Assembly: GCA_963666575.2 (NCBI GenBank)
Contig: CAXXYG010000027.1
Location: forward strand, 310,001-374,000
Origin: JABMQB01 sp963666575
GTDB lineage: Bacteria > Bacteroidota > Bacteroidia > Bacteroidales > Prolixibacteraceae
Reading direction: 5' to 3'
Length of the DNA: 64,000 nucleotides
Both the position numbers and the translations under genes were made by a program. The notes below the pieces were generated by a model. The model ran no database searches, had not been told where the DNA came from, and worked only from the letters and a program-made list of their open reading frames with translations. This document shows positions 24,942-34,727 of the stretch, one piece after another (the stretch's first letter is position 1; the number at the start of each line of letters is the position of its first letter).

Positions 24942-27812
24942 TTATGATTTTAATTCTTCGCGTAAAAATTTAGCGGTATATGAAGATTTGTTTTTGATCA
25001 CTTCTTCAGGAGTTCCTGAGCATAAAACATAACCTCCATCTTTTCCGCCCTCGGGGCCAAGGTCAATGATGTAATCAGCTACTTTTATTACATCCATATT
25101 GTGCTCAATTACAACAACGGTATTGCCTTTTTCAACCAATCGATATAGAACTTCGAGTAATACCCTGATGTCTTCAAAATGAAGGCCGGTGGTTGGTTCA
25201 TCAAGGATATATAACGTATTTCCGGTATCGCGTTTCCCTAATTCAGCGGCCAGTTTAACACGTTGTGATTCGCCACCCGACAAAGTTGTTGATGGCTGCC
25301 CAAGTGTTACGTAGCCCAATCCTACTTCCTGAACCATTTTGAGTTTATGGGATATAGAAGGAATATTCTCAAAAAACTCCACTCCCTGGTTGATAGTCAT
25401 TTCCAACACATCGCTTATTGATTTTCCTTTGTAACGTACTTCCTGTGTTTCACGATTATATCGTTTCCCGTTACACTTATCACAATGGACATAAACATCG
25501 GGAAGGAAATTCATTTCAATCACTTTTAATCCACCTCCCTGGCATTCTTCACACCTTCCGGCTTTTACATTAAACGAAAAACGGCCAGGTTTATAACCTC
25601 TGATTTTTGATTCAGGTAGCATAGCGAATAAATTCCTTATATCAGAAAAAATACCTGTATAAGTAACCGGGTTTGACCGTGGTGTGCGCCCCAAAGGCGA
25701 TTGATCGACTTGTACTACTTTATCAATATTTTCTAATCCGTTAACTTTTGAATAGGGTAATGGATCTTTTATCGATTTATAAAAATATTGACTTAAAATA
25801 GGCTGCAAAGTTTCGTTTATAAGAGTTGATTTCCCACTCCCAGAAACTCCTGTAATACAAACTAATTGGACTAAAGGAATTTTAATCTCTACATTTTTCA
25901 AATTATTCCCTTTACAACCCGATAAGGTTAGGAATTTTCCACTTCCTTTTCGTCGTTTTTCAGGGACCTGTATTCGCCTGATATTATTTAGATAATCGGC
26001 AGTTAATGTGCCCGAAACTAAAATTTGTTGTGGAGTTCCGGCAGCAACTACTTCACCCCCATGACGGCCAGCATGTGGCCCCATATCAACCACATAATCG
26101 GCATGTAGCATCATATCCTTATCGTGTTCAACTACAATAACCGAGTTGCCACTGTCACGAAGCTGCTCAAGGGCTTTTATTAGTTTTAAGTTGTCGCGGT
26201 GATGCAGGCCGATGCTGGGTTCATCGAGGATATAAAGGACATTTACCAATTGTGAACCAATTTGGGTTGCAAGGCGTATGCGTTGTGATTCACCACCCGA
26301 AAGTGATTTAGCCGGCCTGTCGAGGGATAAATAATTTAAACCAACTCCCAATAAAAAACCTAACCTATCACGAATTTCTTTTATAACTTCAGTTCCTATT
26401 TTGCGTTGTTTTTCAGTAACCCTATTTTCCAAACCATCAAACCATTTCCCTAACTCATCAAGGTCTTTACGAGCTACTTCCGAAATATTAATTCCATCGA
26501 TTTTAAAAAACAGCGATTCCTTTTTTAACCGTAAACCCTGGCATTCAGGGCATGTTGCAGTACGAATAAATTGATTGGCCCATTTTTGCGCCTTCTTTGA
26601 AGGATTATCATCTTTTTGGCTATCGATATATTTTACAACTCCTTCGTAGGTCATCATATAGTTTAAGCTGGTTCCGAGTGGCGTATTTTTAAGTTGAATA
26701 CGTTCACTTGTTCCAAATAAAACTGCATTTAATCCTTCTTCATCAATGTTTTTAATTGATGTTTTTAATGAAAAACCATATTTTTCGCCCAGAGCCTCGA
26801 TTTGCCAGAATATAAGCGAATTGCGGTAACTTCCTAACGGGGCGATTCCTCCTTTGCCAATACTTTTTGAAGTATCAGGAATTATCTTCTCTAGATCAAT
26901 CTCAGACACGTAACCTAGTCCATTACATTTAGGACAAGCTCCTTGAGGTGAGTTAAATGAAAAATTATGTGGTGCCGGTTCGGCATATGAAATGCCCGTA
27001 GTGGGGCACATCAATAAGCGGCTGTAATATTTAACTTCCGAAGTATCGTAATCCATCACCATCATAACACCATGGCCTTGTTTCATGGCAGTTTCAACTG
27101 ATTCTTTAAGGCGTTTTTTACCCGCTTCCTCCACTACCAATTTATCAATAACTATTTCGACAAAGTGGTTTTTATATCTATCGACTCTAAATCCATGTGT
27201 TAATTCCTTAATTTCCCCATCAATCCGGGCATTCAGGAAACCTTTTCGGCGTATTTGCTCAAACAATTCACGGTAATGGCCTTTTCGCCCTTTTACAACG
27301 GGCGATAAAATATGAATCCGTTTGTCTGAAAAATCAGTTTGTATAAGATTGATAATTTTCTCGTCGGTGTATTTTACCATCTTTTCGCCGGTATTGTAAG
27401 AAAAAGCTTCGCCAGCACGGGCAAACAATAAACGCAGGAAATCATAAATCTCAGTTACAGTTCCAACAGTTGAACGAGGATTTCGGCTTGTAACTTTCTG
27501 TTCAATTGAAATAACAGGACTTAATCCGGTAATTTTATCGACATCGGGCCGCTCCATATTTCCCAGAAACGACCTCGCATAAGCCGAAAACGTTTCGATA
27601 TAGCGCCGTTGCCCTTCTGCATAAATAGTATCGAAAGCCAACGATGATTTTCCTGAACCACTTAACCCTGTTATTACGGTTAACTTGTTCCTCGGAATAT
27701 CAACATTTACATTTTGTAGGTTATGTACCCTGGCACCATGAACACTAATTATTTCTTCGCTAGATTCTATCTCCTCAGCCAATTGTGTATCTATTATTTC
27801 TATATCCTGCAT
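24942..27812 (-). CDS. uvrA: Excinuclease ABC subunit A
   Basis: UvrA recognises DNA damage and loads UvrB in nucleotide excision repair. The 956-residue protein has two ABC ATPase halves: Walker A GLSGSGKS at 49-56 and GVSGSGKS in the second half, with signatures SLSGGESQRIRLA and TLSGGESQRVKLA. The C-terminal zinc module is complete (CEECQGGG and CDKCNGKR). The first module has CPKCNG, but its leading pair reads MCPTTG, so one expected Cys is replaced. I think this is common in the Bacteroidota. It is followed closely by the nucleoside kinase and preceded by a lytic transglycosylase 24 nt upstream. Confidence 0.98.
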   Translation of the reverse strand: MQDIEIIDTQLAEEIESSEEIISVHGARVHNLQNVNVDIPRNKLTVITGLSGSGKSSLAFDTIYAEGQRRYIETFSAYARSFLGNMERPDVDKITGLSPVISIEQKVTSRNPRSTVGTVTEIYDFLRLLFARAGEAFSYNTGEKMVKYTDEKIINLIQTDFSDKRIHILSPVVKGRKGHYRELFEQIRRKGFLNARIDGEIKELTHGFRVDRYKNHFVEIVIDKLVVEEAGKKRLKESVETAMKQGHGVMMVMDYDTSEVKYYSRLLMCPTTGISYAEPAPHNFSFNSPQGACPKCNGLGYVSEIDLEKIIPDTSKSIGKGGIAPLGSYRNSLIFWQIEALGEKYGFSLKTSIKNIDEEGLNAVLFGTSERIQLKNTPLGTSLNYMMTYEGVVKYIDSQKDDNPSKKAQKWANQFIRTATCPECQGLRLKKESLFFKIDGINISEVARKDLDELGKWFDGLENRVTEKQRKIGTEVIKEIRDRLGFLLGVGLNYLSLDRPAKSLSGGESQRIRLATQIGSQLVNVLYILDEPSIGLHHRDNLKLIKALEQLRDSGNSVIVVEHDKDMMLHADYVVDMGPHAGRHGGEVVAAGTPQQILVSGTLTADYLNNIRRIQVPEKRRKGSGKFLTLSGCKGNNLKNVEIKIPLVQLVCITGVSGSGKSTLINETLQPILSQYFYKSIKDPLPYSKVNGLENIDKVVQVDQSPLGRTPRSNPVTYTGIFSDIRNLFAMLPESKIRGYKPGRFSFNVKAGRCEECQGGGLKVIEMNFLPDVYVHCDKCNGKRYNRETQEVRYKGKSISDVLEMTINQGVEFFENIPSISHKLKMVQEVGLGYVTLGQPSTTLSGGESQRVKLAAELGKRDTGNTLYILDEPTTGLHFEDIRVLLEVLYRLVEKGNTVVVIEHNMDVIKVADYIIDLGPEGGKDGGYVLCSGTPEEVIKNKSSYTAKFLREELKS

Positions 27813-27836
27813 TAACTATCTATCTCAGTATTATTT

Positions 27837-28769
27837 TTAATTTTTACGTGCTCCTTCAATTGGAACTTTAACAATGTATTTTTTACCATTCTTATTTGAA
27901 ATAAATGAATCGCGCAACCATGGATTAAACTGTTTTAATAATTTATAATTGGTCCCATTCTGAAGGGCAAAATCAGCAAAGTTTTCAATTTTCCCTGAAA
28001 ATTCTATTTCTTTAACCGGAATAATTGGGTATTTTTCATCTTTGGTAATTTTGAAATTATAATCTTCAGGGTTTTCCATAACACATTTTAAAGCCAGTAT
28101 CCGAAACAAATAACGTTCTGTTTCTTCACCTAATAATAAATCAAAATAAATAGTTGATTTCTGCCTGATTGTTTGTTTTTGAATAAAGTTACGCCCCGAA
28201 TTATAGGTTGCTGCTGCCAATGTCCAACTTCCAAATTTTTCGTATGATTCCTTCAGAAAATCACAGGCTGCAACGGTTGATTTTTCGATATGGTACCGCT
28301 CATCAACTTCTTTATTCACTTCTAAACCGTAATCGGTGGCAGTGCCTTTTAAAAATTGCCACATTCCCACAGCTTTAGCCGGAGAAACTGATTTAGGATT
28401 TAATCCACTTTCGGCAACAGCCAGATACTTAAAATCATCGGGCACACCATTTGCTTTTAATATGGGTTCAATAATCGAAAAATACCGTGGAGCCAATTTT
28501 ATCAATCGGATTGTTTGCGAATGGAAATATGAATTGACCAATAATTCCCTGTCAAGGCTTTCGTTTACATCAAACAGATGTAAAGGAATTGTTTCTCCTG
28601 CAAAAGTCAACGAATCGGGAATTTTTACTGTTGAAAACTCAGAATTATTTGTAGCATTTAAAGCAGGTTCTTTAAAACCAACATTTAAAAAACTAAAACC
28701 CAAAATTGAACCAACCAACACTATTCCTGAAATAATTATCCGCCACACACTTTTTTTCTTCATCATCAT
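27837..28769 (-). CDS. Lytic transglycosylase (SLT domain), membrane-anchored
   Basis: A 310-residue envelope enzyme that cleaves peptidoglycan glycan strands to 1,6-anhydromuropeptides. Residues 8-30 form a membrane anchor or signal. The SLT domain spans about 95-215, with catalytic Glu120 in YLAVAESGLNP and the motifs AVGMWQFLKGTATDYGL and AAATYNSG, as in MltD. The C-terminal part (about 255-305) resembles a single LysM-like segment (LQNGTNYKLLKQFNPWL). It precedes uvrA by 24 nt on the same strand, so the two may be co-transcribed. Confidence 0.92.
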   Translation of the reverse strand: MMMKKKSVWRIIISGIVLVGSILGFSFLNVGFKEPALNATNNSEFSTVKIPDSLTFAGETIPLHLFDVNESLDRELLVNSYFHSQTIRLIKLAPRYFSIIEPILKANGVPDDFKYLAVAESGLNPKSVSPAKAVGMWQFLKGTATDYGLEVNKEVDERYHIEKSTVAACDFLKESYEKFGSWTLAAATYNSGRNFIQKQTIRQKSTIYFDLLLGEETERYLFRILALKCVMENPEDYNFKITKDEKYPIIPVKEIEFSGKIENFADFALQNGTNYKLLKQFNPWLRDSFISNKNGKKYIVKVPIEGARKN

Positions 28770-28819
28770 AAAAAAATTATCTTACAAAAATAGTTGTTTA
28801 TCCTAAATATAACACAAAA

Positions 28820-28844
28820 GGGCCTGGCAAGTTTTGCCAGACCC
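28820..28844 (-). terminator. Terminator of the LVIVD/outer-membrane protein unit
   Basis: GGG (28820-28822) and CTGGCAA (28824-28830) pair with TTGCCAG (28834-28840) and CCC (28842-28844), with one mismatch. On the minus strand TTTTGTGTT follows. It lies about 40 nt after the stop of the LVIVD gene. Confidence 0.75.
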
Positions 28845-28882
28845 TAACTTCATGAATAAAGCCATTATTCATTAACAGAGCA

Positions 28883-30169
28883 TTAATCTTCGTCCACCAC
28901 AGGAATAAAACTTAACAATGTTATGTCCTGAAGATTTGAATAGTCGTATTGATAAAAACCATCGTCGCCAATCATAAACAAATTTCCATCAACTGGAATA
29001 ACGTCAAATGTGTTAATTGTTGAGAAAGTAGCAATTATGTTATCATCGATATTCAATTTATCAGAAGCATTGTACACTTTTAAACCTGCATCACCATCAC
29101 AAACAAATAAAATTTCATCATCGATACCTAAACCATATGGCCCAGACATTGGGTAGGAAGCTAGAAGTTGCGTCGCGCTATAATTATCGCTTAATTTTAA
29201 AACATCAAGCCGGTTTACATTACTGCCACAAGCAGTACCTCCCCGAAGGGTTACGTAAGCATACCCATCGCTAATTACTACCGGATCGCAGCTGGTCACA
29301 TGTATGAATTGCCCTATATATGCAGGGACAGTTGGTACTTCCAACGAAAAAATACGCATGCCGTTTTGAGTACCTAAAAACATGTGGTTGTCGTACATAA
29401 ACATGGTTTCAATACTCCACCCAACATTTTGGGTTCCAATATCTTTTGGATTACCGGGCGATTTAACATCAAACATATACAATTGAAAATCATCAACAAT
29501 GTAGAGGTAATCGTTATACAACCCGAACCTTGCCATTGAACCTCCTATGCCAAATGAAGAAGAACCATTTGCTTTGGCACCGCCTGAAGTTAACCTTGAA
29601 AAACCATCCATGGCCGAAAAACTTTCATAATAATAAATGGGATGGTGATTATTTTCTATTTCTTCTCTTACTGTTTTTACTTCCCACTCAATTACAACAC
29701 CTTTTTCTTCATCGACTGCAGCCATACGGTAATTATCATCGGCAGCAGCTGGCACAGTATAAGGAAAAACTTTTTCCACTCGGTTAACCTCGTGAATATT
29801 GCCTAAATCAGTTATATCAATAGCCACCATATCGATATAACTATCGGCATAAAGTATATTTTCTTTAATTGCAATATCAACATTCCCCGGAATTTCAATA
29901 AACTTAATATTTTGAGGATTTGAAGGATTTGTATTATCAATAACATGCACTCCTTTTAACTTTTCATTGATAAAAATATATCCATCTTTAAAATAAATTT
30001 TACCGGGATTGACCAAATCCAGTGGTGAATTTTCTTTTACAGCATCGCGCAATTCATCGTAACTCATATATACTGGTGAATATGCTGTAAACTCTTCGGT
30101 ATACTTATCCATACACGATGAAAAAATAACAAGCGAAAAAATGAGCGTAAAATATATTCGATTTTTCAT
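28883..30169 (-). CDS. LVIVD-repeat lipoprotein
   Basis: A 428-residue lipoprotein with Cys19 in VIFSSC. Repeated segments such as KDGYIFINEKLKGVHVIDN, ENILYADSYIDMVAIDIT and DDEILFVCDGDAGLKVYN match the LVIVD family, thought to form a beta-propeller. Such proteins are common on the surface or in the periplasm of Bacteroidota and are often linked to adhesion or metal and sugar uptake, but no function is proven. It follows an outer-membrane barrel protein by 17 nt and ends in a terminator, so the two form one unit. Confidence 0.85.
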   Translation of the reverse strand: MKNRIYFTLIFSLVIFSSCMDKYTEEFTAYSPVYMSYDELRDAVKENSPLDLVNPGKIYFKDGYIFINEKLKGVHVIDNTNPSNPQNIKFIEIPGNVDIAIKENILYADSYIDMVAIDITDLGNIHEVNRVEKVFPYTVPAAADDNYRMAAVDEEKGVVIEWEVKTVREEIENNHHPIYYYESFSAMDGFSRLTSGGAKANGSSSFGIGGSMARFGLYNDYLYIVDDFQLYMFDVKSPGNPKDIGTQNVGWSIETMFMYDNHMFLGTQNGMRIFSLEVPTVPAYIGQFIHVTSCDPVVISDGYAYVTLRGGTACGSNVNRLDVLKLSDNYSATQLLASYPMSGPYGLGIDDEILFVCDGDAGLKVYNASDKLNIDDNIIATFSTINTFDVIPVDGNLFMIGDDGFYQYDYSNLQDITLLSFIPVVDED

Positions 30170-30186
30170 AATAGTTAATTTGACAG

Positions 30187-30948
30187 TTAATTAAAAATGA
30201 TACCTAATTTTAGCGAGAGCCTGTTATGGTCGAGGTCAATGGAATAATCATTTTCGCCATTATAATTCAATCGGGTAAACCTGTAACCAAATGAAAAACT
30301 CCATCCAAAATCTGAAGAAACCATTTTAGTAATACCAAGCCCTGAATTTACAAAACAACCTCCTTTACTATCCAGCTTGTCGCCCGAAGGCCAATACCAA
30401 CTTGATGAGTACATATAATATGGAATATCATTCTGGCTGAATGTACGGGAATCATCAATTGAAAAATCGTAACCACCCTGAAGGAATACAAATGGGCTAA
30501 ATCCTGTTTTGCGGAATTTATATTCAAAATTTGCAAAAACAGGCAGGTATGTTTCTTTGATAAATTCGACTCCGGTACCAACTCCAACCTTTAATTGAGG
30601 TGAAACTTTGTAATTTACTGAAGTTTGAAAAATTAGTGGCGCAGACTGACTATTATCAGAATTGCCAATCAATACACCAATTTCGGTGTGCAAATTAAAT
30701 TTAGTAGTTGATGGCTCAATGGGTTGATTAGTTTTATTTGACTTTGAAGCACTTATACTTTCAATTTCATCTTTATCAAAAACCCACAAATTACCAGAAG
30801 AATAAATCCTGACTTTATCTTCTTCTTCCGATTCATATACTTTCCCTTTAATTTCCGTCCCGTTTTTTAAATTGACATATTTTTTTTGTTGGCTAAAGGA
30901 GGTAACCACAAAAAGGAGTGCAACAACAAATAAACATAGTTTTTTCAT
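30187..30948 (-). CDS. Outer-membrane beta-barrel protein with N-terminal small beta domain
   Basis: A 253-residue protein with a cleavable signal peptide (about 1-19, ending TSFSQ). Residues 23-70 (VNLKNGTEIKGKVYESEEE to FDKDEIESISA) form a compact strand-rich unit that I associate with the start of other Bacteroidota envelope proteins. A linker follows, and residues about 84-253 form alternating hydrophobic strands ending LSLKLGIIFN, as in an eight-stranded barrel. The protein has no enzymatic motif. It is probably translated with the downstream LVIVD lipoprotein (17-nt gap). Confidence 0.78.
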   Translation of the reverse strand: MKKLCLFVVALLFVVTSFSQQKKYVNLKNGTEIKGKVYESEEEDKVRIYSSGNLWVFDKDEIESISASKSNKTNQPIEPSTTKFNLHTEIGVLIGNSDNSQSAPLIFQTSVNYKVSPQLKVGVGTGVEFIKETYLPVFANFEYKFRKTGFSPFVFLQGGYDFSIDDSRTFSQNDIPYYMYSSSWYWPSGDKLDSKGGCFVNSGLGITKMVSSDFGWSFSFGYRFTRLNYNGENDYSIDLDHNRLSLKLGIIFN

Positions 30949-31209
30949 CTCATTATAAGTATTAATTTCTAAAGGTATTTGACGGAACGCTTATAATGCA
31001 TCTTCTGTTTAAAAATCCATTTGCGTGCTCGTTTCATCTAAACATTATTTTAGCATTGTTAAGACTTTTGTCAAAACCAACATCACTTTTGGTTAGCCTG
31101 CCATTTTTTAATAAAAACTTAAGTAACATTTTTTGCAGGCTAGTTTCATCGTTCTGGTTTTATACCAAGATGAAAACTAAAACCCAGAGGTTGCGTCGAA
31201 AGGAATATT

Positions 31210-31923
31210 TTACAGATTCATATTAAATCCGGCTGATTCAATAACTTTTAAAGCACTACCGAAATCATACTCATTGGAAATAGTAATATTTTTTTTTCGC
31301 AGAAGCTTACGAATTTCTTTTTTATCGTTATTTGAATAATTAGACAATAAAGCACCCCGCCTCATTTTTGTAGCTACAAAACCTTTCTCAGGAAGGTAAA
31401 TGTAAAAACGGAATGAACGCGAAAATTCCTGGTTTTTTTCAGATCCTGAAATAGACTTATAAATCGGACATGTAAGTAATGTTGTTTTTCGGTAACATAA
31501 AACGTCAACAAACCCATCGTAAATTACTTCGAAATACCGAATGCCTTTTGGGAAATTTGGAAAGAATATTTTTTTATACGTGTAATTTTTCGATTTATAA
31601 TCGAAAGTAAAACCAGTTATGGTATTTTTGTCGATTAAAATCTCAACAGAAACTATGGGATTAAAGTATATAAGCTGATCCAAAAATGAATTATAACGAA
31701 TATCCAATCCACTTACTTTTTCTCCATTTTCAAACAAAAGAGTTCCTTTTGTCCAATCATTAATAATGTATTGAGAACCCCGGAAAAAATTATCGTTTGA
31801 AAATCGTTTGCCAACTATTTTTTCAGCATACCAGCTCTGATCGTGGTTATCTTGGGCAATTACAGTATTAAAAACAAAAATTGCTGCAACTAATAGTATA
31901 ATATGGATAGTAATATTTTTCAT
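31210..31923 (-). CDS. Secreted protein of unknown function
   Basis: A 237-residue protein with a signal peptide (about 1-23, FNTVIAQ). The mature part is basic and aromatic-rich, with strand-like segments (GTLLFENGEKVSGLDIRYN, KNYTYKKIFFPNFP) and a C-terminal basic helix (NNDKKEIRKLLRKKNI). I do not recognise a named family with certainty. Similar exported proteins with a NG-x-x-V-x-G-L-D/N-I-R-Y-N pattern seem to occur in other Bacteroidota. It reads downstream of the MG2/plug-like protein with an 89-nt gap and may be the distal gene of that locus. Confidence 0.7.
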   Translation of the reverse strand: MKNITIHIILLVAAIFVFNTVIAQDNHDQSWYAEKIVGKRFSNDNFFRGSQYIINDWTKGTLLFENGEKVSGLDIRYNSFLDQLIYFNPIVSVEILIDKNTITGFTFDYKSKNYTYKKIFFPNFPKGIRYFEVIYDGFVDVLCYRKTTLLTCPIYKSISGSEKNQEFSRSFRFYIYLPEKGFVATKMRRGALLSNYSNNDKKEIRKLLRKKNITISNEYDFGSALKVIESAGFNMNL

Positions 31924-32012
31924 ACGATTATAATTGTTTGTTTTTTAAGCAATCCTAAATATTCAGGATAACTCATTTTTAATGTTTTCACTAAACAAAA
32001 AACTCGTTTTAA

Positions 32013-33644
32013 TTATTTTACTTCAAAAACCATTTCTGAAAATACAATATCGCCTTCATATGTTTTAGCACGCACGCAACATTTAAACTTCCCTTTTATA
32101 TGGGATGTTTTAAAACTGACCTGGTGATTGATTGCAGGATTGATATTTGTTTTCCAAACTAAAACCTGCCTTAAGTCAGGTATGTTATTATTTTGTGGTT
32201 CAAAATCGATTAAATCGGTTGGTGGTTGAACAGCATCAAAATTTATTTTTAGTAATTTGTCTGATTCAATTATCCTGGAATTGTCTTTACCTTCAGTATA
32301 GATTGCAACCACTCCTGGAAAATTTAAACCACCAAAAAACCTATCTTCAAGACTTATATCAATCCTTTCAATTTCTGTTGATTTAAAGTCTTTGATTATT
32401 TCAAGGTCACGAACCGGGACTCCATCAATCATCAAAAATGGGGGATCCCAATAATACTCATTCCACTCAAGGTTTATAACATTTAGGGACAATTCTCCCT
32501 GTCGTTCTCTGAATTTTACACCTGGCAATATTTCTTTCGAAATTTCACTAAAATCATCTAAATCAACATACAAGCCGGGTATAACGCTATGCGATGGTTC
32601 GCCATAAAACGGATACTTCCAAGGAGTATCAACCTCTATTGTTCGAGCTTCAGTAAATTGTTGATTAAATACCTTTTTAAAAGTGACTGCTTGTACCTGT
32701 TGGTTCAGATATTCCTTAAAATCATCATCCATTTTTACTGAATCAATTCCATCTAACGGAGTTTGAATTTTATAGGTGTTAAACACTTCAAGTTTAAGAT
32801 TATCATCCATTCCCTCCTTATAACATTGGATTACCATTGGAGTTAATCCATAATATTCTTTTAATTTGAAATAAAATAATCCATCGTAATTGGTGATAAA
32901 ATAATTAAAATCGGGTATTGAATCAGGGACGCTTAAAAAAACAGTAGAATTTGCTACCGGCTGATTGTTTTTTGGATTAAAAACCTTACCTGTTATTACA
33001 ATTCCTCTGTCTTCAATAATCCCCTTACCAGGACTCGTAGAACCTACATCAAACATATAATTTCGTGAAGAATAATTTTCACATACTTTCGAAATTAAAA
33101 CACTTATTTTTCCTGATATTTTATCTTTTAATTCGTTTGACAATACAATCTCAAACGCACCCGTTTTATTCTGTCCAATAACATTTGGTAATCCTGTAAT
33201 TATTAACTCATCAGAGTTCAGCCCTGGCTGAATTTGCTTTGTCTTAGAACTAAAATACGAACCATTCTGAAAAGTTTCTTCAAACCTATTTGCAACAAAC
33301 ACTTCTTTTGCAAATACCTGCCCAGTTTCACTTTGATTTAAAAACGCCCTTAACAAATAGGTCCCTGTTTTTAAGGAGTCAGGGATTACTAAAACTCCTT
33401 TTGCAAAAGAATCATCGACTTTAAGTGTTATACCTGTAATATGATTCCCTGAATAATTAGCTAAATCAACATATACAATCTTTGATTTTTCAACTTGAGG
33501 CAAATATACTTCAGCAAACACCTCTTCACTGCTCACATACACATCACGGTCGGTAAACAAAACAATATGTTCCGAAACCTGCGATTCCCCAATTAAAACC
33601 CATGTAAAACAAACTAAAAACGCTATCGATTTAATAATCTTCAT
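32013..33644 (-). CDS. Exported MG2-like/TonB-plug-like protein
   Basis: A 543-residue exported protein with a signal peptide (about 1-22). Residues 25-120 (LFTDRDVYVSSEEVFAEVYL, then GTYLLRAFLN) match the MG2-type macroglobulin domain found in Bacteroidota surface proteins. Residues about 215-275 resemble a carboxypeptidase-regulatory-like fold. Residues about 350-450 (PPFLMIDGVPVRDLEIIKDF, then IERIDISLEDRFFGG and GVVAIYT) look like the plug of a TonB receptor, but no barrel follows. It is 10 nt downstream of the DUF4249 pair and belongs to the ECF/TonB locus. It may act as a surface accessory factor. Function is inferred. Confidence 0.72.
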   Translation of the reverse strand: MKIIKSIAFLVCFTWVLIGESQVSEHIVLFTDRDVYVSSEEVFAEVYLPQVEKSKIVYVDLANYSGNHITGITLKVDDSFAKGVLVIPDSLKTGTYLLRAFLNQSETGQVFAKEVFVANRFEETFQNGSYFSSKTKQIQPGLNSDELIITGLPNVIGQNKTGAFEIVLSNELKDKISGKISVLISKVCENYSSRNYMFDVGSTSPGKGIIEDRGIVITGKVFNPKNNQPVANSTVFLSVPDSIPDFNYFITNYDGLFYFKLKEYYGLTPMVIQCYKEGMDDNLKLEVFNTYKIQTPLDGIDSVKMDDDFKEYLNQQVQAVTFKKVFNQQFTEARTIEVDTPWKYPFYGEPSHSVIPGLYVDLDDFSEISKEILPGVKFRERQGELSLNVINLEWNEYYWDPPFLMIDGVPVRDLEIIKDFKSTEIERIDISLEDRFFGGLNFPGVVAIYTEGKDNSRIIESDKLLKINFDAVQPPTDLIDFEPQNNNIPDLRQVLVWKTNINPAINHQVSFKTSHIKGKFKCCVRAKTYEGDIVFSEMVFEVK

Positions 33645-33654
33645 TTCATTATTA

Positions 33655-34713
33655 TTAATTTTCCCAGAAATAAGGATAATACCCTGAAGTAATCAGTCCC
33701 TTATTCGGTATCTGGTGATGTGTAAATATTTTATGGTATTGAACAACATCCGAATATAAACTATTGTATAGATAGTATCGGAAATGTAGGTGTGAACTTA
33801 CTTCAAAATATCCCAGAACTTTCTTGCCAGGGTGCGATACACATTTGATATTACTATCTATTTGAGTATTTATAGGATCAAATAATTTCCCCTCGGCCTT
33901 AAGTTGTTTATTAATATTTTGGTAGAAATTATATGTGTCTTCGGACAAACCGTATTGGTCAAACATAACAATCCAGCCACTTCCATATGCATCTTGTTCA
34001 ATTTCATCCTCAGTTAAAAAAGCTTTGTAGTCCGACTGGCGAAATAAAAGCGGTTGGCGTTTAATGATAATATCAGAACTATACCTCGATAAAGAGGCCA
34101 AAAAAAACTCGCCGCCACTACCCATTGTTTTCCACCCCCATGTTGGAGGGGCTAACATTACTCCCGGTATAACATATAAAAACACTGAAGACCAATTAAA
34201 CCTGTAATGATTCAGTTTTTCAGTGATAGGTAAATCGGCATATATTTGAGCCCCTGCCACCTCTTTTTTAAATGGCACCCCATCGTAAGCAATCAAGTCC
34301 TGAACCAGTGTTTCTGCTTCAATAAACAGTGAGTCATACGATGGTAATTCAGGCAATTCCTGAAATTGTGATTCATATACTTCTTCCGAAATTTTAACTA
34401 TTAATTTATATTTTTCACCAACCTGAGGTAATTTATTTAACAAATATGTCCCAAAAGAAGAATGTGAAGCAACTGTAATGATCCCCTTTTCGGATATCAA
34501 TTCAACTTCAGCATTAAGAACCGGGTTGTATTCATAATCAACATTAAAATTGTTTGTTTTTGATATTTTAATATAATTTTTTTCCGGCGAGTTTGTAATC
34601 AAGGCTTCAATAACCAACAAGCTATCTACATCCTGAAGGTCGGGATAATAAACCTCCTCGCATGATGCCAGCAAAAACAATAAAAATAGGCTATATAGAA
34701 GCTTTTTAACCAT
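33655..34713 (-). CDS. DUF4249 lipoprotein, copy 2
   Basis: The chosen start is ATG 34713, giving 352 residues that begin MVKKLLYSLFLLFLLASC with lipidated Cys18. The start at 34746 would overlap the upstream gene and precede the signal, so it is rejected. The protein belongs to the DUF4249 family (CEEVYYPDLQDVDSLLVIEA), which is encoded next to TonB receptors in the Bacteroidota. It is a paralogue of the adjacent gene: HYRFNWSSVFLYVIP and PTWGWKTMGS are shared, and long stretches are nearly the same. It probably sits on the outer membrane as a partner of the TonB receptor. Substrate unknown. Confidence 0.88.
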   Translation of the reverse strand: MVKKLLYSLFLLFLLASCEEVYYPDLQDVDSLLVIEALITNSPEKNYIKISKTNNFNVDYEYNPVLNAEVELISEKGIITVASHSSFGTYLLNKLPQVGEKYKLIVKISEEVYESQFQELPELPSYDSLFIEAETLVQDLIAYDGVPFKKEVAGAQIYADLPITEKLNHYRFNWSSVFLYVIPGVMLAPPTWGWKTMGSGGEFFLASLSRYSSDIIIKRQPLLFRQSDYKAFLTEDEIEQDAYGSGWIVMFDQYGLSEDTYNFYQNINKQLKAEGKLFDPINTQIDSNIKCVSHPGKKVLGYFEVSSHLHFRYYLYNSLYSDVVQYHKIFTHHQIPNKGLITSGYYPYFWEN

Positions 34714-34727
34714 CTGTTTTATTTCAC

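Noticed and set aside
24942..27812. Frameshift or defect in uvrA because one zinc-finger Cys is replaced
   Set aside because: The rest of the gene is intact and I believe the same substitution is common in Bacteroidota UvrA, so it is not treated as damage.
30996..31226. 76-codon frame on the plus strand between two minus-strand genes
   Set aside because: It overlaps the end of the neighbouring gene and shows no conserved pattern.
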